A DNA stretch of 64,000 nt from M1-B18 sp048264125 (lineage in GTDB: Bacteria > Bacillota > Clostridia > Peptostreptococcales > Natronincolaceae): positions 186,001 through 250,000 of the forward strand of contig JBLXDM010000002.1 of NCBI GenBank assembly GCA_048264125.1, in the 5' to 3' direction. The translations under genes and the position numbers were made by a program. The notes beneath the pieces are model-generated. The model made no database searches. It saw only the letters and a program-made list of their open reading frames with translations, and was not told where the DNA came from. Each line of letters starts with the position of its first letter. The stretch's first letter is position 1. Below are positions 9,083-17,932 of the stretch, one piece after another.

Positions 9083-11515
9083 TTAATTATTATCCTTTTC
9101 TTTTTCGCATTCCTGCTCATTTTCTATCTCCGGCAGGTCCACTTCCTCATAAAATAGCGATGTAGAAGCTTCTTCTTCAACATGGAAGACTTCGTCATCG
9201 ATTTCTATAATAACAGCTTCTTCCTCTAAAGTCTCTCTGCCCTCATGATTATTGATCATGGAGATATTTAATCCTGAAGCCTCCATGTGGTCTTCATCCT
9301 GAGGTCCCACTTCCTCCGCTAGAGGGGCTTCATCTACAGTTACCTGCAGCTCCTTTGCCTCTACAACCTCCGATGCTTCATTGTGAGGATTTAACTCCGC
9401 CTCTATCTCCATCGGTATGAAGGCAGGTGCTAAAATCTCTTCAGTAGCAATCTCTTCAGTGTCTGCTGCTATTTCAAAGCGTGCAACTATGTCCTTAAGA
9501 TTTTTGACCATTCCACTAAGAGTATCGGTGGAGGCAGTTAAATACTGAATCGAGCTATCCTGCTCCTCTACGCTGGCCAACACCTCTTCTGCGCTGGCAG
9601 CAGTGGATTGAGAGACGCCTGCCACAGTATTTAATGCGCCTTCTATAGCCACCACCTCTTGAGAAAGCTGCTCTATTACCTGAGAAAGCCCTCTTATTGA
9701 GGTAGACACCCTATTGTTTTCGTCTAGTATGCTGTTGAAGGAGCTCGCTGTTTTAACGATAACCTGATTACCAGCCTCGACACCCTTTATGCCATCTGCC
9801 ATTGAAGCTACTGCCTTACCGGTCTCCTCCTGAATCTTTTTAATCAGCAGCAGTATTTCCTTAGAAGCATTTCTGGACTGCTCCGCCAGCTTTCTTACCT
9901 CCTCTGCCACCACAGAAAAGCCTCTGCCGTGTTCACCGGCTCTTGCAGCCTCAATGGCAGCATTCAGGGCCAGAAGATTTGTTTGCTCGGATATCTCAGT
10001 TATCAGCTGACCTGCTTTATTGATATCCTTCGCGTGTAAATCCAGGTCTGATATAAGCTTGGAGGTATTATGGGCTACATTAGTAATCTGCTCCATTGAG
10101 GTCTTTATGTCCTTTATGCTTTCTACGCCTGCCTTTGCTAGGTCTGTGGCTTTTTCAGCAGATTTTACTATAACCCCTGCGCTTTCCTTTACCTCCTTAA
10201 CATTGTTCACCATGCTCATCACTGCATCTGCAGACTTTTCAACACTTTCCATCTGCTCCGTCGTCCCCGCTGCAACATGCTCTATGGTTTTTGAGATTTC
10301 AGCAGCAGCATTTGAGGTCAGCTCTGTATTATTTCTTAATTGTGCTATAAATCCATTTACCTCGTTTGTAGATTTAAGAATCTGCTTTATTATTCCTCCT
10401 ATCGAGGAGGACATATCATTGAAGGCCTCCTGTAGCAGGCCAATTTCATTCTTAGCTGTTATTTCGATGGGTTCCTTCAAATTTCCATTTTTGATTTTAT
10501 TGGCACTGCCTACTAGCTTAGATATTGGCTTAGTAAACACCCCTGCAAATATGTAGGATAATACAAGAGATACCAATAGGAAGAATGCTGCAATCTGTAC
10601 CTTTAATATTAAGGAGCTCTTTGACAATTCCAATATTTCGTCCTTCTGCTGCTCCACGATAACCTTCCAAGCATTTGCTTCAACGACAGAGGTAGTCACA
10701 AGAACATTTTTCCCATCATTATTGATGCCCTCATGCTGAAATTCTTTGCTTAAAAATGCCTCACTTATTACACTCTCACTGTTCTCAGTGACATTAAAAC
10801 GATTTTGGACAAATTCCGAAACAACTCTATGTCCTATAATGTAGCCATTTGCATCTGCAACATAGGCATAACCGGTTTTACCTATGGTAACATCCTTTAC
10901 AATTCTATGGATTTGGTCAAGTCCCAGCACTACTGACAATACACCAGCACGATTGTTCAGCTTGTCTCTGAGGGGCACCACCATTCTTACCCCTATACTG
11001 TTTCCATCCTGGAAGGATTGTGTCATCAGTGTTTCTCCTGCCAAAGACTGTTTAAACCATTCCTCACCGGAATAATCAATACCAGTTCTATTATTGCTGG
11101 CAACCGTAACGTTACCGTCATTATCGACGAGTTGAAAAAGCTTAAAGTCTCTGTTTCTAAAGGAATAGTTATTAAAAATAAGATTAATTTCATAGCTTTC
11201 CAGACTGGAAAAATCCTGTGATATTGCCAGGAGCCTTACCATGTTTGAAACAGATTCCATATAAATATCTATCTGCAGGCCAATGGAATCTGCAAGGTTT
11301 TTATTGTTGGATTCAGCATTTTCAACAATACTCTTTGAATCCTGAATGTAGCTTACTGTTGTCATTACAATAATTGGAATAGCTATCATCAGGCAAATTA
11401 TTAAGACCAGCTGGCGTTTTATACTTTTGTTTGCCTTTAGACCATCACCATCTGCGGACTTTTTAAGCGCCTTTGAAAAGCTTAGCTTCTTTTCATTGGT
11501 TCTCTTGCGTATCAT
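9083..11515 (-). CDS. Methyl-accepting chemotaxis protein with acidic C-terminal tail
   Basis: 810 residues. After a basic N-terminus comes a membrane helix (about 33-55), then an extracellular double-Cache-type sensor (about 60-300, with SFRNRDFKLFQLVDNDGN and GKTGYAYVADANGYIIGH), a second helix (about 303-325), HAMP and the cytoplasmic signalling hairpin. The invariant tip is intact (LLALNAAIEAARAGEHGRGF). It binds CheA/CheW and controls flagellar rotation. After the usual end of the receptor (about residue 682) there is a 128-residue tail with about 42 acidic and 4 basic residues (my count). There is no terminal CheR-binding pentapeptide. The ligand cannot be predicted; dCache receptors often bind amino acids. 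No chemotaxis partner genes are in the window. Confidence 0.93.
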   Translation of the reverse strand: MIRKRTNEKKLSFSKALKKSADGDGLKANKSIKRQLVLIICLMIAIPIIVMTTVSYIQDSKSIVENAESNNKNLADSIGLQIDIYMESVSNMVRLLAISQDFSSLESYEINLIFNNYSFRNRDFKLFQLVDNDGNVTVASNNRTGIDYSGEEWFKQSLAGETLMTQSFQDGNSIGVRMVVPLRDKLNNRAGVLSVVLGLDQIHRIVKDVTIGKTGYAYVADANGYIIGHRVVSEFVQNRFNVTENSESVISEAFLSKEFQHEGINNDGKNVLVTTSVVEANAWKVIVEQQKDEILELSKSSLILKVQIAAFFLLVSLVLSYIFAGVFTKPISKLVGSANKIKNGNLKEPIEITAKNEIGLLQEAFNDMSSSIGGIIKQILKSTNEVNGFIAQLRNNTELTSNAAAEISKTIEHVAAGTTEQMESVEKSADAVMSMVNNVKEVKESAGVIVKSAEKATDLAKAGVESIKDIKTSMEQITNVAHNTSKLISDLDLHAKDINKAGQLITEISEQTNLLALNAAIEAARAGEHGRGFSVVAEEVRKLAEQSRNASKEILLLIKKIQEETGKAVASMADGIKGVEAGNQVIVKTASSFNSILDENNRVSTSIRGLSQVIEQLSQEVVAIEGALNTVAGVSQSTAASAEEVLASVEEQDSSIQYLTASTDTLSGMVKNLKDIVARFEIAADTEEIATEEILAPAFIPMEIEAELNPHNEASEVVEAKELQVTVDEAPLAEEVGPQDEDHMEASGLNISMINNHEGRETLEEEAVIIEIDDEVFHVEEEASTSLFYEEVDLPEIENEQECEKEKDNN

Positions 11516-11654
11516 AAGCTGCCCCCCTGTATTTATTATCAGATAATTCGTTACGCTAAAGATATTCGACGACTTTATACAAATTCCTTTGAAAAAATAT
11601 AATTATTTTCGACAGATATATTGAAATTTCAGTATTACCAATGAAAAGGTTTTC

Positions 11655-11688
11655 TAAAAAAGAAAATCTAGGTCTATTCACCTAGATT
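11655..11688 (-). terminator. Terminator of prfB, overlapping its stop codon
   Basis: On the minus strand AATCTAGGT (11688-11680) pairs with ACCTAGATT (11673-11665), followed by a T-rich tract down to 11655. The 5' arm of the stem is formed by the last codons of prfB. Confidence 0.85.
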
Positions 11689-12778
11689 ATACTTTAAATA
11701 TCCGTATATAAAACTATCTATTTCTCCATCCATTACCGCCTGTATATTACCCATCTCAACATTAGTTCTATGATCCTTTGCAAGGCTGTAGGGATTAAAA
11801 ACATAAGACCTTATCTGACTGCCCCAGGCTATTTGGCTGTATTCCCCCTGAAGGTCCTCAATCCTCTCCTTATGCTCCTGCTCCTTAAGCTCTATTAGCT
11901 TGCTTTTCAGCATTTTTAAGGCTGTTTCCCGATTGCTATGCTGTGAGCGTTCATTTTGGCATTGAACTACAATCCCTGTTGGTATATGGGTAATCCTAAC
12001 GGCTGAATCGGTTTTGTTTACATGCTGCCCACCGGCACCACTGGCCCTATAGGTATCCACCTTTAAGTCGGTGGTCTTAATATCCACCACCACGGAGTCA
12101 TCTATCTCCGGCATTACATCCACCGAAGCAAAGGAGGTATGCCTTTTACCAGAGGAATCAAAGGGTGAGATTCGAACCAGCCGATGCACTCCCTTTTCTG
12201 CCTTTAGATAGCCATAGGCATTTTCTCCGCTTATCAGCATTGTAGCGCTCTTTATGCCTGCCTCCGGGTCCTGTAGCAGATCCAGCACTCCAACCCTGTA
12301 TTGCTTTTTTTCTGCCCATCGGCTGTACATCCTCATCAGCATCTTTGCCCAATCCTGGGCATCTAGCCCCCCGGTACCGGCATGGATGGCTATGATGGCG
12401 TTGTTTCTATCATATTCGCCCTTCAGCAAAGTGGCTATCTTCATTTCATCTACAGTTGCCCCTAGGCTATTTAATCCATTTATTAGCTCCGGCTCAAAGG
12501 AGGAGTCCCCTTCCTGTATGAAATCCACAGCGGTGAAAAGGTCCTCCAATTTTTGTTGAAGCTTGTAATAATCTTCAATTTTATCCTTCAGTGCCTTCGC
12601 TCTTTTTGATATTTCTTGAGCCTCAGCCGGTAAATTCCAAAAGCTTTCCTCTGTCATTTTCAGCTCAAAATCCTTTAATAGCTCCTCATTTCCACCTATG
12701 TCAAAGAGACACCTTCATTTCATTTATTTCATCCTGTAATTTAAGAAGCTGTTGTTTATAAATATCTAAATTCAGCAT
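11674..12778 (-). CDS. prfB: Peptide chain release factor 2 (programmed +1 frameshift)
   Basis: RF2 reads UAA and UGA. Translation from the ATG at 12778 (RBS GAGGTGAAG) gives 25 codons and then an in-frame TGA at 12703-12701. Shifting +1 at CTT-TGA-C continues with GAC (12702) for 342 more residues, giving 367 residues, a normal RF2 length. The SPF anticodon-like tripeptide is present (SPFDSSGKRHTSF), as is the GGQ peptidyl hydrolysis motif (ASGAGGQHVNKTDSAV). It follows secA by 13 nt, as in many Firmicutes. An ORF call starting at 12657 misses the first 40 residues. A terminator overlaps the stop codon. Confidence 0.97.
12700..12713 (-). promoter_or_regulatory. prfB autoregulatory +1 frameshift site
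   Basis: The minus strand reads AAGGTGTCTCTTTGAC. This is an SD-like AAGGTG, then the slippery CTT followed by the TGA stop and C, the conserved RF2 recoding context. Low RF2 lets the ribosome pause at UGA and slip +1, restoring synthesis. Confidence 0.95.
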
Positions 12779-12791
12779 TTCTTCACCTCAT

Positions 12792-15464
12792 CTATTTACC
12801 GCAGCACTTTTTATATTTTTTTCCACTTCCGCAGGGGCAGGGCTCATTTCTTCCTGCTTCGTCCTCCTTGGATGCAGGAGCAGCCTTAGACGGTTCCCCA
12901 TGGGATGCCTCAATAGGCTTGGCAACTCGTTTTCTTTCGACGATTACCTCCTTTTGAATACCATATAAATATTTTACCGTCTCCTCCTGAATGCTCTTTA
13001 TCATCTCCTGGAACATATCAAAGCCCTCCATCTGATATGCTCTAACAGGGTCCTCCTGACCTATGGCCCTTAGGTTTATTCCCTGACGGAGCTGATCCAT
13101 GGCATCGATATGGTCCATCCATTTAGTATCAATTACCTGAAGAAGTATTACTCTTTCGATCTCCCTCATTCTCTCGCTGGAGAAATCCGTTTCCTTAGCA
13201 GCATATATGCTTTGAGCCTTCTCCAGTATGTCCTCCTTAAGCTGCTCCACTGTTAGGCTTTGAATATCTTCATATTCTAAGGAGCTCTTAGGTAGAAATA
13301 TGGCTCCTAAATTCTCTTGGAGACCTTCTAAGTCCCAATCCTCGGGATACTTGGCATCTGCCGTATATAATTGGATGGCATCGTCAATTAGACTCTCCAC
13401 CATATTCATAATATGACTATACATATCTTCGCCATGTAGAACCTTTTTTCTCTCGCCGTAGATTACTTCCCTTTGCTTATTCATAACATCGTCATATTGA
13501 AGGACATGCTTACGAATTCCAAAGTTTCTGCCCTCTACCTTCTTTTGAGCATTTTCTATGGACTTGGATAACAAACCATGCTCAATAGCCTCGTCCTCTG
13601 CCAGACCCATTTTATCAACAAGCCCCTGCATCCTATCCCCACCGAATAGGCGCATTAGGTCATCCTCTAGGGATATATAGAATCTGCTGGAGCCCGGGTC
13701 CCCCTGACGTCCTGAACGACCTCTAAGCTGGTTGTCAATACGTCGAGACTCATGCCTTTCAGTACCAATGATATGAAGACCTCCCAGAGCAATAACCTCC
13801 TCATGCTCCTTATCGGTTTCCTTTTTAATATTATTATATATCTCATTATAAAGCTTTTTAGCTGCTATGAGCTCCTCGTCTTCGGTATCCCCATAGCTGG
13901 TAACCATAGATAATATTTCATCACTATAGCCTCGCTTCTTCATGTCCTTTTTAGCCAGGAATTCAGGATTACCCCCTAAAATAATGTCGGTACCACGCCC
14001 AGCCATGTTGGTGGCTATGGTTATGGCTCCCTTTCTTCCTGCTTGGGCTACGATTTCTGCCTCTCTCTCATGCTGCTTTGCATTTAGCACCTCGTGCTGT
14101 ATCCCTCTTTTTTTCAAAAGCTTAGAAAGCTCCTCTGACTTTTCAATCGAGATTGTACCCACCAGCACCGGCTGCTTCTTTTTATATTTTTCTTCAATTT
14201 CCTTTGCCAAAGAAATAAATTTCCCCTGCTCGGATTTGTAAATTGAATCTGCATTATCTTCTCTGATAACAGGCTTATTGGTTGGTATTTCTATTACATC
14301 CATACCATAGATGGATATAAATTCCTCTTCCTCTGTTTTAGCCGTACCGGTCATACCTGCCAGCTTTTTATACATTCTAAAGTAATTTTGGAAGGTGATG
14401 GTGGCAAGGGTTTTGGACTCCCTCTGAACATCTAAGCCCTCCTTAGCCTCTATTGCCTGATGTAACCCGTCGCTGTATCTACGGCCGAACATCAATCTGC
14501 CTGTAAATTCGTCAACGATTACAACCTCTCCATCCTTAACCACATAATCCTTGTCCAGCTTCATCAAATTTTGTGCCTTCAATGCCTGATTTACGTGGTG
14601 AGAAAGCTCCATATTGGATATATCCGAGAGGTTTTCTATTGCAAAGTACTTTTCAACCTTTTCTACACCCTCTTCAGTCAGAGTCACTGTATTTGCCTTT
14701 TCATCTATGCTGTAATCCGCTTCCTTCTTTAGGCTTCTTACAAATTGATCGACTACAAAGTACATTTTGGTGGATTTTTCACCTTGACCAGAAATGATCA
14801 GTGGCGTCCTTGCCTCGTCGATCAGGATACTATCCACCTCATCCACTATAGAGTAATTAAGCTCCCTTTGAACCAGCTCCTCCTTGCGGATAACCATATT
14901 ATCCCTTAGATAATCAAAGCCAAATTCATTATTTGTACCATAAGTAATATCTGCATTGTAGGCCTTTCTTCTATCAGCGATTGAAATTCCATGAACTATA
15001 ACTCCAACGCTTAAGCCTAAATAATTATAAACCTTACCCATCCATTCCTGATCACGCCTGGCCAGATAGTCATTTACCGTAATAACATGCACGCCCTTGC
15101 CTGAAAGAGCATTTAAATAAACCGGTAGGGTTGCCATTAGTGTCTTACCTTCACCGGTCTTCATCTCGGCTATTCTACCCTGATGCAGCACCATGCCGCC
15201 ATACAGCTGAACAGTATAGTGTTTCGTGCCTAGCACCCTCCATGCGGCTTCCCTCATGGTAGCAAAGGCCTCTGGCAGTATATCGTCCAGTGTTTCACCA
15301 TTATTCAAACGTTCCTTAAGCTGTCTTGTCTTGTCCTTTAATTCAGTTTCTGAAAGCCCTTCAAATTGTGGCGATAGTGCTTCAATCTGCTTTATCGTTT
15401 TATCTAATTTTTTTAACTCACGCTCGCTATAGCTTCCAAAGACCTTTTCAAATATTGCCTTCAA
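12792..15464 (-). CDS. secA: Preprotein translocase ATPase SecA
   Basis: About 890 residues. SecA drives secretory proteins through SecYEG with ATP. Walker A is MKTGEGKTL near residue 97, and the DEAD-like Walker B is VDEVDSILIDEA. The conserved TGTAKTEEEEF, MAGRGTDI and QLRGRSGRQGDPG motifs follow. The C-terminal zinc-binding SecB-type tail is complete (PCPCGSGKKYKKCC). The start is set at TTG 15464: GAGGTGG lies 5 nt upstream and the product begins (M)KAIFEKVFGSYSERELK, the usual SecA N-terminus. An ATG at 15485 would put the RBS inside the gene. It lies between a DUF5317-type gene and prfB. Confidence 0.97.
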   Translation of the reverse strand: MKAIFEKVFGSYSERELKKLDKTIKQIEALSPQFEGLSETELKDKTRQLKERLNNGETLDDILPEAFATMREAAWRVLGTKHYTVQLYGGMVLHQGRIAEMKTGEGKTLMATLPVYLNALSGKGVHVITVNDYLARRDQEWMGKVYNYLGLSVGVIVHGISIADRRKAYNADITYGTNNEFGFDYLRDNMVIRKEELVQRELNYSIVDEVDSILIDEARTPLIISGQGEKSTKMYFVVDQFVRSLKKEADYSIDEKANTVTLTEEGVEKVEKYFAIENLSDISNMELSHHVNQALKAQNLMKLDKDYVVKDGEVVIVDEFTGRLMFGRRYSDGLHQAIEAKEGLDVQRESKTLATITFQNYFRMYKKLAGMTGTAKTEEEEFISIYGMDVIEIPTNKPVIREDNADSIYKSEQGKFISLAKEIEEKYKKKQPVLVGTISIEKSEELSKLLKKRGIQHEVLNAKQHEREAEIVAQAGRKGAITIATNMAGRGTDIILGGNPEFLAKKDMKKRGYSDEILSMVTSYGDTEDEELIAAKKLYNEIYNNIKKETDKEHEEVIALGGLHIIGTERHESRRIDNQLRGRSGRQGDPGSSRFYISLEDDLMRLFGGDRMQGLVDKMGLAEDEAIEHGLLSKSIENAQKKVEGRNFGIRKHVLQYDDVMNKQREVIYGERKKVLHGEDMYSHIMNMVESLIDDAIQLYTADAKYPEDWDLEGLQENLGAIFLPKSSLEYEDIQSLTVEQLKEDILEKAQSIYAAKETDFSSERMREIERVILLQVIDTKWMDHIDAMDQLRQGINLRAIGQEDPVRAYQMEGFDMFQEMIKSIQEETVKYLYGIQKEVIVERKRVAKPIEASHGEPSKAAPASKEDEAGRNEPCPCGSGKKYKKCCGK

Positions 15465-15549
15465 AATATCCACCTCTATCATCATTTAATTTTGACTATT
15501 CTTATAATAGCATTTATTTACATTTAAGACAACAATCGTATTAACCACA

Positions 15550-15585
15550 CAAATCAAGCTGAGAATGTCTCAGCTTATTTTGTGC
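15550..15585. repeat. Long inverted repeat between secA and DUF5317 gene
   Basis: AAGCTGAGA ... TCTCAGCTT with flanking ACAAA/TTTGT arms gives an imperfect hairpin of about 14 bp. No T-run follows on either strand, so it is not a standard terminator. It could be an mRNA processing element in the secA leader. The AAGCTGA/TCAGCTT stem recurs in the hpf leader. Confidence 0.55.
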
Positions 15586-15693
15586 AGCTCTATATTATAT
15601 TATCATAACTATATACATATATTTAGTCTTTATAAATAATTAATAAGTTCCTAACAATTATTGCTAATAATCACTTTCTCTATTCATTATTCT

Positions 15694-16308
15694 CTACCCC
15701 TTGCTTCTCCCCATCCTGCCCTTATGGTCAAAGCTTATAACAGTAGACATTTTTTTATACATATTGGATTGCATAATTTTTTGAACATAGAAAAATAATC
15801 CTACTGCAATGAAGCCATCTCCTACGCTAAATATCTGTTTAATAGGATAGAAGGCAGGCGTGGTGAATTTTTTTCCCAAATATTGAGTAATTGAATTCGC
15901 CTCGTTGATTGGTATGTAATTAGGCAGAGAGCCTGTATTTATTGAATTCAATAGATTGGTAAAGCTCATTTTTTCCAATACAGCCACATCTATAGGCATA
16001 CTGCCATTATTCAATGCAATGGCTGCAAAGTTGAGTATTGCTCCTATCAAAATTAACCATATCGACTTGATGTGAAGATTTAAGAATAAAACTAAAAATA
16101 AAAAGCAATAGGCAACTATATATAAGTACATTCTAATGGCTATGATATTTGCATAGCCCAGGGATATTAAAATGGAGGTTCCCAGGAGAATTATAAAGGA
16201 TAAAATCAAAATCAGCGGAAATCGCAGAGTCTGGTGGCCTAGTCTTTTTATACGACCGCCCCTAAGCTTTCCCATAATTATACCTAGTATTAGTGCTTCG
16301 AAAATCAC
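15694..16308 (-). CDS. DUF5317-type multi-pass membrane protein
   Basis: 204 residues if it starts at GTG 16308, which has AGAGGAGG 7 nt upstream; an upstream ATG at 16329 would overlap that RBS. About five hydrophobic helices cover residues 1-110, followed by the conserved NNGSMPIDVAVLEKM stretch, a soluble loop, and IFSVGDGFIAVGLFFYV near residue 165. The NGG/NGS-MP and SVGD motifs match the DUF5317 family as I remember it. The function of this family is unknown. It stands alone between hpf and secA. The long gap to hpf (over 450 nt) is filled by a GC-rich repeat. Confidence 0.75.
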   Translation of the reverse strand: MIFEALILGIIMGKLRGGRIKRLGHQTLRFPLILILSFIILLGTSILISLGYANIIAIRMYLYIVAYCFLFLVLFLNLHIKSIWLILIGAILNFAAIALNNGSMPIDVAVLEKMSFTNLLNSINTGSLPNYIPINEANSITQYLGKKFTTPAFYPIKQIFSVGDGFIAVGLFFYVQKIMQSNMYKKMSTVISFDHKGRMGRSKG

Positions 16309-16443
16309 GGCAATACCTCCTCTTCTCATAGTGAATACAGTAACTTATAATTTCTATATTTGTTTGAGTATTCCTCCTTAATAGTAGAATATTCTTAGAT
16401 ATTGTAATATAATCTGTAATTTTGTATTACAAAGAACAAAGTT

Positions 16444-16597
16444 GCTTCGCCACGTTTGTTTTCCAGGGAACCCATGCGGTGCAAGCACCCTGCCGCCTCA
16501 CCATCTCGGCGGCGCTCGTAGCTTCGCCACGTTTGTTTTCCAGGGAACCCATGCGGTGCAAGCACCCTGCCGCCTCACCATCTCGGCGGCGCTCGTA
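16444..16597. repeat. GC-rich perfect tandem duplication, 77-bp unit
   Basis: Two exact copies, 16444-16520 and 16521-16597. Each contains two self-complementary parts: GGTGCAAGCACC, and GCCGCC ... GGCGGC separated by about 10 nt. Base composition is far more GC-rich than the surrounding DNA. The unit is not a multiple of three, and the ORFs read through it have no RBS and no family likeness, so it is not coding. Confidence 0.85.
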
Positions 16598-16725
16598 CCG
16601 CAGTACCACTTATTCGTGGCACTACTCGCCCTAGGACGCTCCGCTGTACCTTCCTTATTGTAATAAGGGGTGACGCCCCCCTTAACAACCCCCCATTTCA
16701 TAGGAATTAAAAACGAACTTTCCTA
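16598..16725. other. GC-rich, structured, non-coding stretch next to the tandem repeat
   Basis: Continues the unusual composition of the tandem repeat. Visible hairpins are CCAC-TTATTC-GTGG (about 16606-16619), the palindrome CCTTATTGTAATAAGG (about 16652-16667) and GGGGTGACGCCCC. Together with 16444-16597 it fills the space between hpf and the DUF5317 gene. No gene is seen here. It looks like a repeated intergenic element inserted as a block. Confidence 0.5.
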
Positions 16726-16728
16726 TAA

Positions 16729-16763
16729 AATTAAAAAGGCCCAACAGGCTAAGCCTGTGGGCC
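16729..16763 (-). terminator. Terminator of hpf
   Basis: On the minus strand GGCCCACAGGC-TTA-GCCTGTTGGGCC is followed by TTTTT. It lies 15 nt after the hpf stop and is a strong intrinsic terminator. Confidence 0.92.
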
Positions 16764-16777
16764 AGAATCAATCTATT

Positions 16778-17311
16778 TTAGTCAAAATCCGGTTCAATTA
16801 AGCCGTAATTTCCATCCTTACGTTTATACACTACATTTACCTCATCGGTGTCTGGATTAGAGAAAACAAAGAAGCTATGTCCTATAAGCTCCATTTGCAA
16901 TACGGCCTCCTCAGAGCTCATGGGCTTCATTGCAAAACGTTTTGTTCTGACTATTGCCGGCTCAAAGCTTTCCTCCTCCTGATAGGAAGGAATATTTTCA
17001 AATCTTATCGTCTCGTATTTATTTACTCGATTTTCAAGCTTTGTTTTATGCTTTCTTAACTGTCTTGTTAATTTGTCAATTACGCCGTCAATGGAAGCAT
17101 ACATATCCTCTGTAACCTCTTCAGCCCTTAAAAGCGAGCCATTTATAGGTATTGTCACCTCTATAATCTGTCTGTTTTTCTGTACTGACAGAGTTACCTT
17201 AGCCTCCGCATCCTTATTAAAGTACTTTTCAAGCTTTGAAAGTTTTGTTTCTACTGAGCCTCTTAATGCATCTGTAATCTCGACATTTTTACCGTTAACT
17301 ATTACTCTCAT
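16778..17311 (-). CDS. hpf: Long-form ribosome hibernation promoting factor
   Basis: 177 residues from the ATG at 17311, chosen because GGGAG lies 8 nt upstream and the product begins MRVIVNGKNVEIT, the usual HPF start. The N-terminal HPF/RaiA domain (about 1-100) binds the 30S decoding region. The C-terminal domain (about 118-177, KRFAMKPMSSEEAVLQMELIGH) is the dimerisation part that joins two 70S ribosomes into inactive 100S particles. The neighbours (fliT-hpf-secA-prfB) match Bacillus subtilis yvyD. The leader carries a GAAA-capped hairpin 30 nt before the start, and a raiA-type RNA is encoded about 600 nt upstream on the same strand. Confidence 0.96.
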   Translation of the reverse strand: MRVIVNGKNVEITDALRGSVETKLSKLEKYFNKDAEAKVTLSVQKNRQIIEVTIPINGSLLRAEEVTEDMYASIDGVIDKLTRQLRKHKTKLENRVNKYETIRFENIPSYQEEESFEPAIVRTKRFAMKPMSSEEAVLQMELIGHSFFVFSNPDTDEVNVVYKRKDGNYGLIEPDFD

Positions 17312-17340
17312 ATGTCCAGCTCCCTTCACTTCTATAAATT

Positions 17341-17362
17341 TTAAGCTGATTTCTCAGCTTAA
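17341..17362 (-). promoter_or_regulatory. GNRA-capped hairpin in hpf leader
   Basis: The minus strand reads TTAAGCTGA-GAAA-TCAGCTTAA, a perfect 9-bp stem closed by a GAAA tetraloop. It lies 30 nt upstream of the hpf start and just before its RBS. It may stabilise the mRNA or affect translation. The role is inferred. Confidence 0.6.
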
Positions 17363-17692
17363 AGAGCTAACTAATATTTTTTAGGACAACCTTATATAGT
17401 AGTTATATCAATATTTACCCAAACGCTATAACATCAAACAAGGTTGTACATTTTTTTTTATATTACAAAGGATGATGACTGATGCTTAATTCAAATATAT
17501 AAGTCGCCCTTAATATTATTTCTCAGGTTATTAATTTTAATCTGATAAAAAATTAGCATAATATCCTACTAAAAAAAGTTAACTGGTTACCAAAATTATA
17601 TTCTTAAATCATATGTTTCATGATTATATTAATTTGTCCTATTGACAAAAGCTGATTTTGCCTAACTATTTGCAGTTTCTAATTCCTATGTC
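17363..17692. other. AT-rich hpf upstream region
   Basis: No ORF with a ribosome binding site and no recognisable RNA. It must contain the hpf promoter, but no site matches sigma-A or sigma-H consensus closely enough to name. Fragments such as TTGATA and TATAAG occur at poor spacing. Confidence 0.4.
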
Positions 17693-17811
17693 TGTGGATA
17701 ACTTTTGTGGGAAATGTGCATATGTAGATTAGGCGCCTGTGGATAATGTTAGTAAGTCTGTTGATAACATAAATTTCAATGGGACGAGCTTGTGAATATT
17801 AATGTGTATAA
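17693..17811 (+). other. Cluster of five DnaA-box-like 9-mers
   Basis: All are in the same orientation: TGTGGATAA at 17693-17701 and again at 17738-17746 (both exact complements of TTATCCACA), TGTTGATAA at 17759-17767, TGTGAATAT at 17791-17799, and TGTGTATAA at 17803-17811 (exact match to TTATNCACA). Three perfect and two one-mismatch sites occur within 119 bp, next to an AT-rich tract (17820-17890). Neither dnaA, dnaN nor rpmH is in the window, so a DnaA-binding cluster outside the main origin is more likely than oriC itself. Confidence 0.6.
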
Positions 17812-17902
17812 AATTCTATATCGGTAGCTCAAAAAAAAATATACTAGTCCTATTATGCTAAATATTTAAAAATTTATAACATATATTTCCATAGAATTAA
17901 AC

Positions 17903-17932
17903 AAAAAAAAGCCCCTTGACATTGTCAAAGGG
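17903..17932 (-). terminator. Intrinsic terminator of the raiA-type RNA
   Basis: On the minus strand CCCTTTGACA-AT-GTCAAGGGG forms a 9-bp stem (one G-U pair), followed by C and eight T. It ends the structured RNA before the DnaA-box cluster. Confidence 0.9.

Noticed and set aside
10020..10556. Plus-strand ORF of 178 codons
   Set aside because: Lies antisense inside the conserved chemoreceptor signalling domain; an artefact of Ala/Ser-rich codon use.
15550..15585. Intrinsic terminator after the DUF5317 gene
   Set aside because: No T-run follows the stem on either strand.
16422..16701. Several ORFs of 60-73 codons on both strands through the GC-rich tandem repeat
   Set aside because: The 77-bp period changes frame between the copies, there is no ribosome binding site, and composition explains the lack of stops.
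17693..17890. Chromosomal replication origin
   Set aside because: DnaA boxes and an AT-rich tract are present, but dnaA, dnaN, rpmH and the usual neighbours are absent, so oriC is not claimed.
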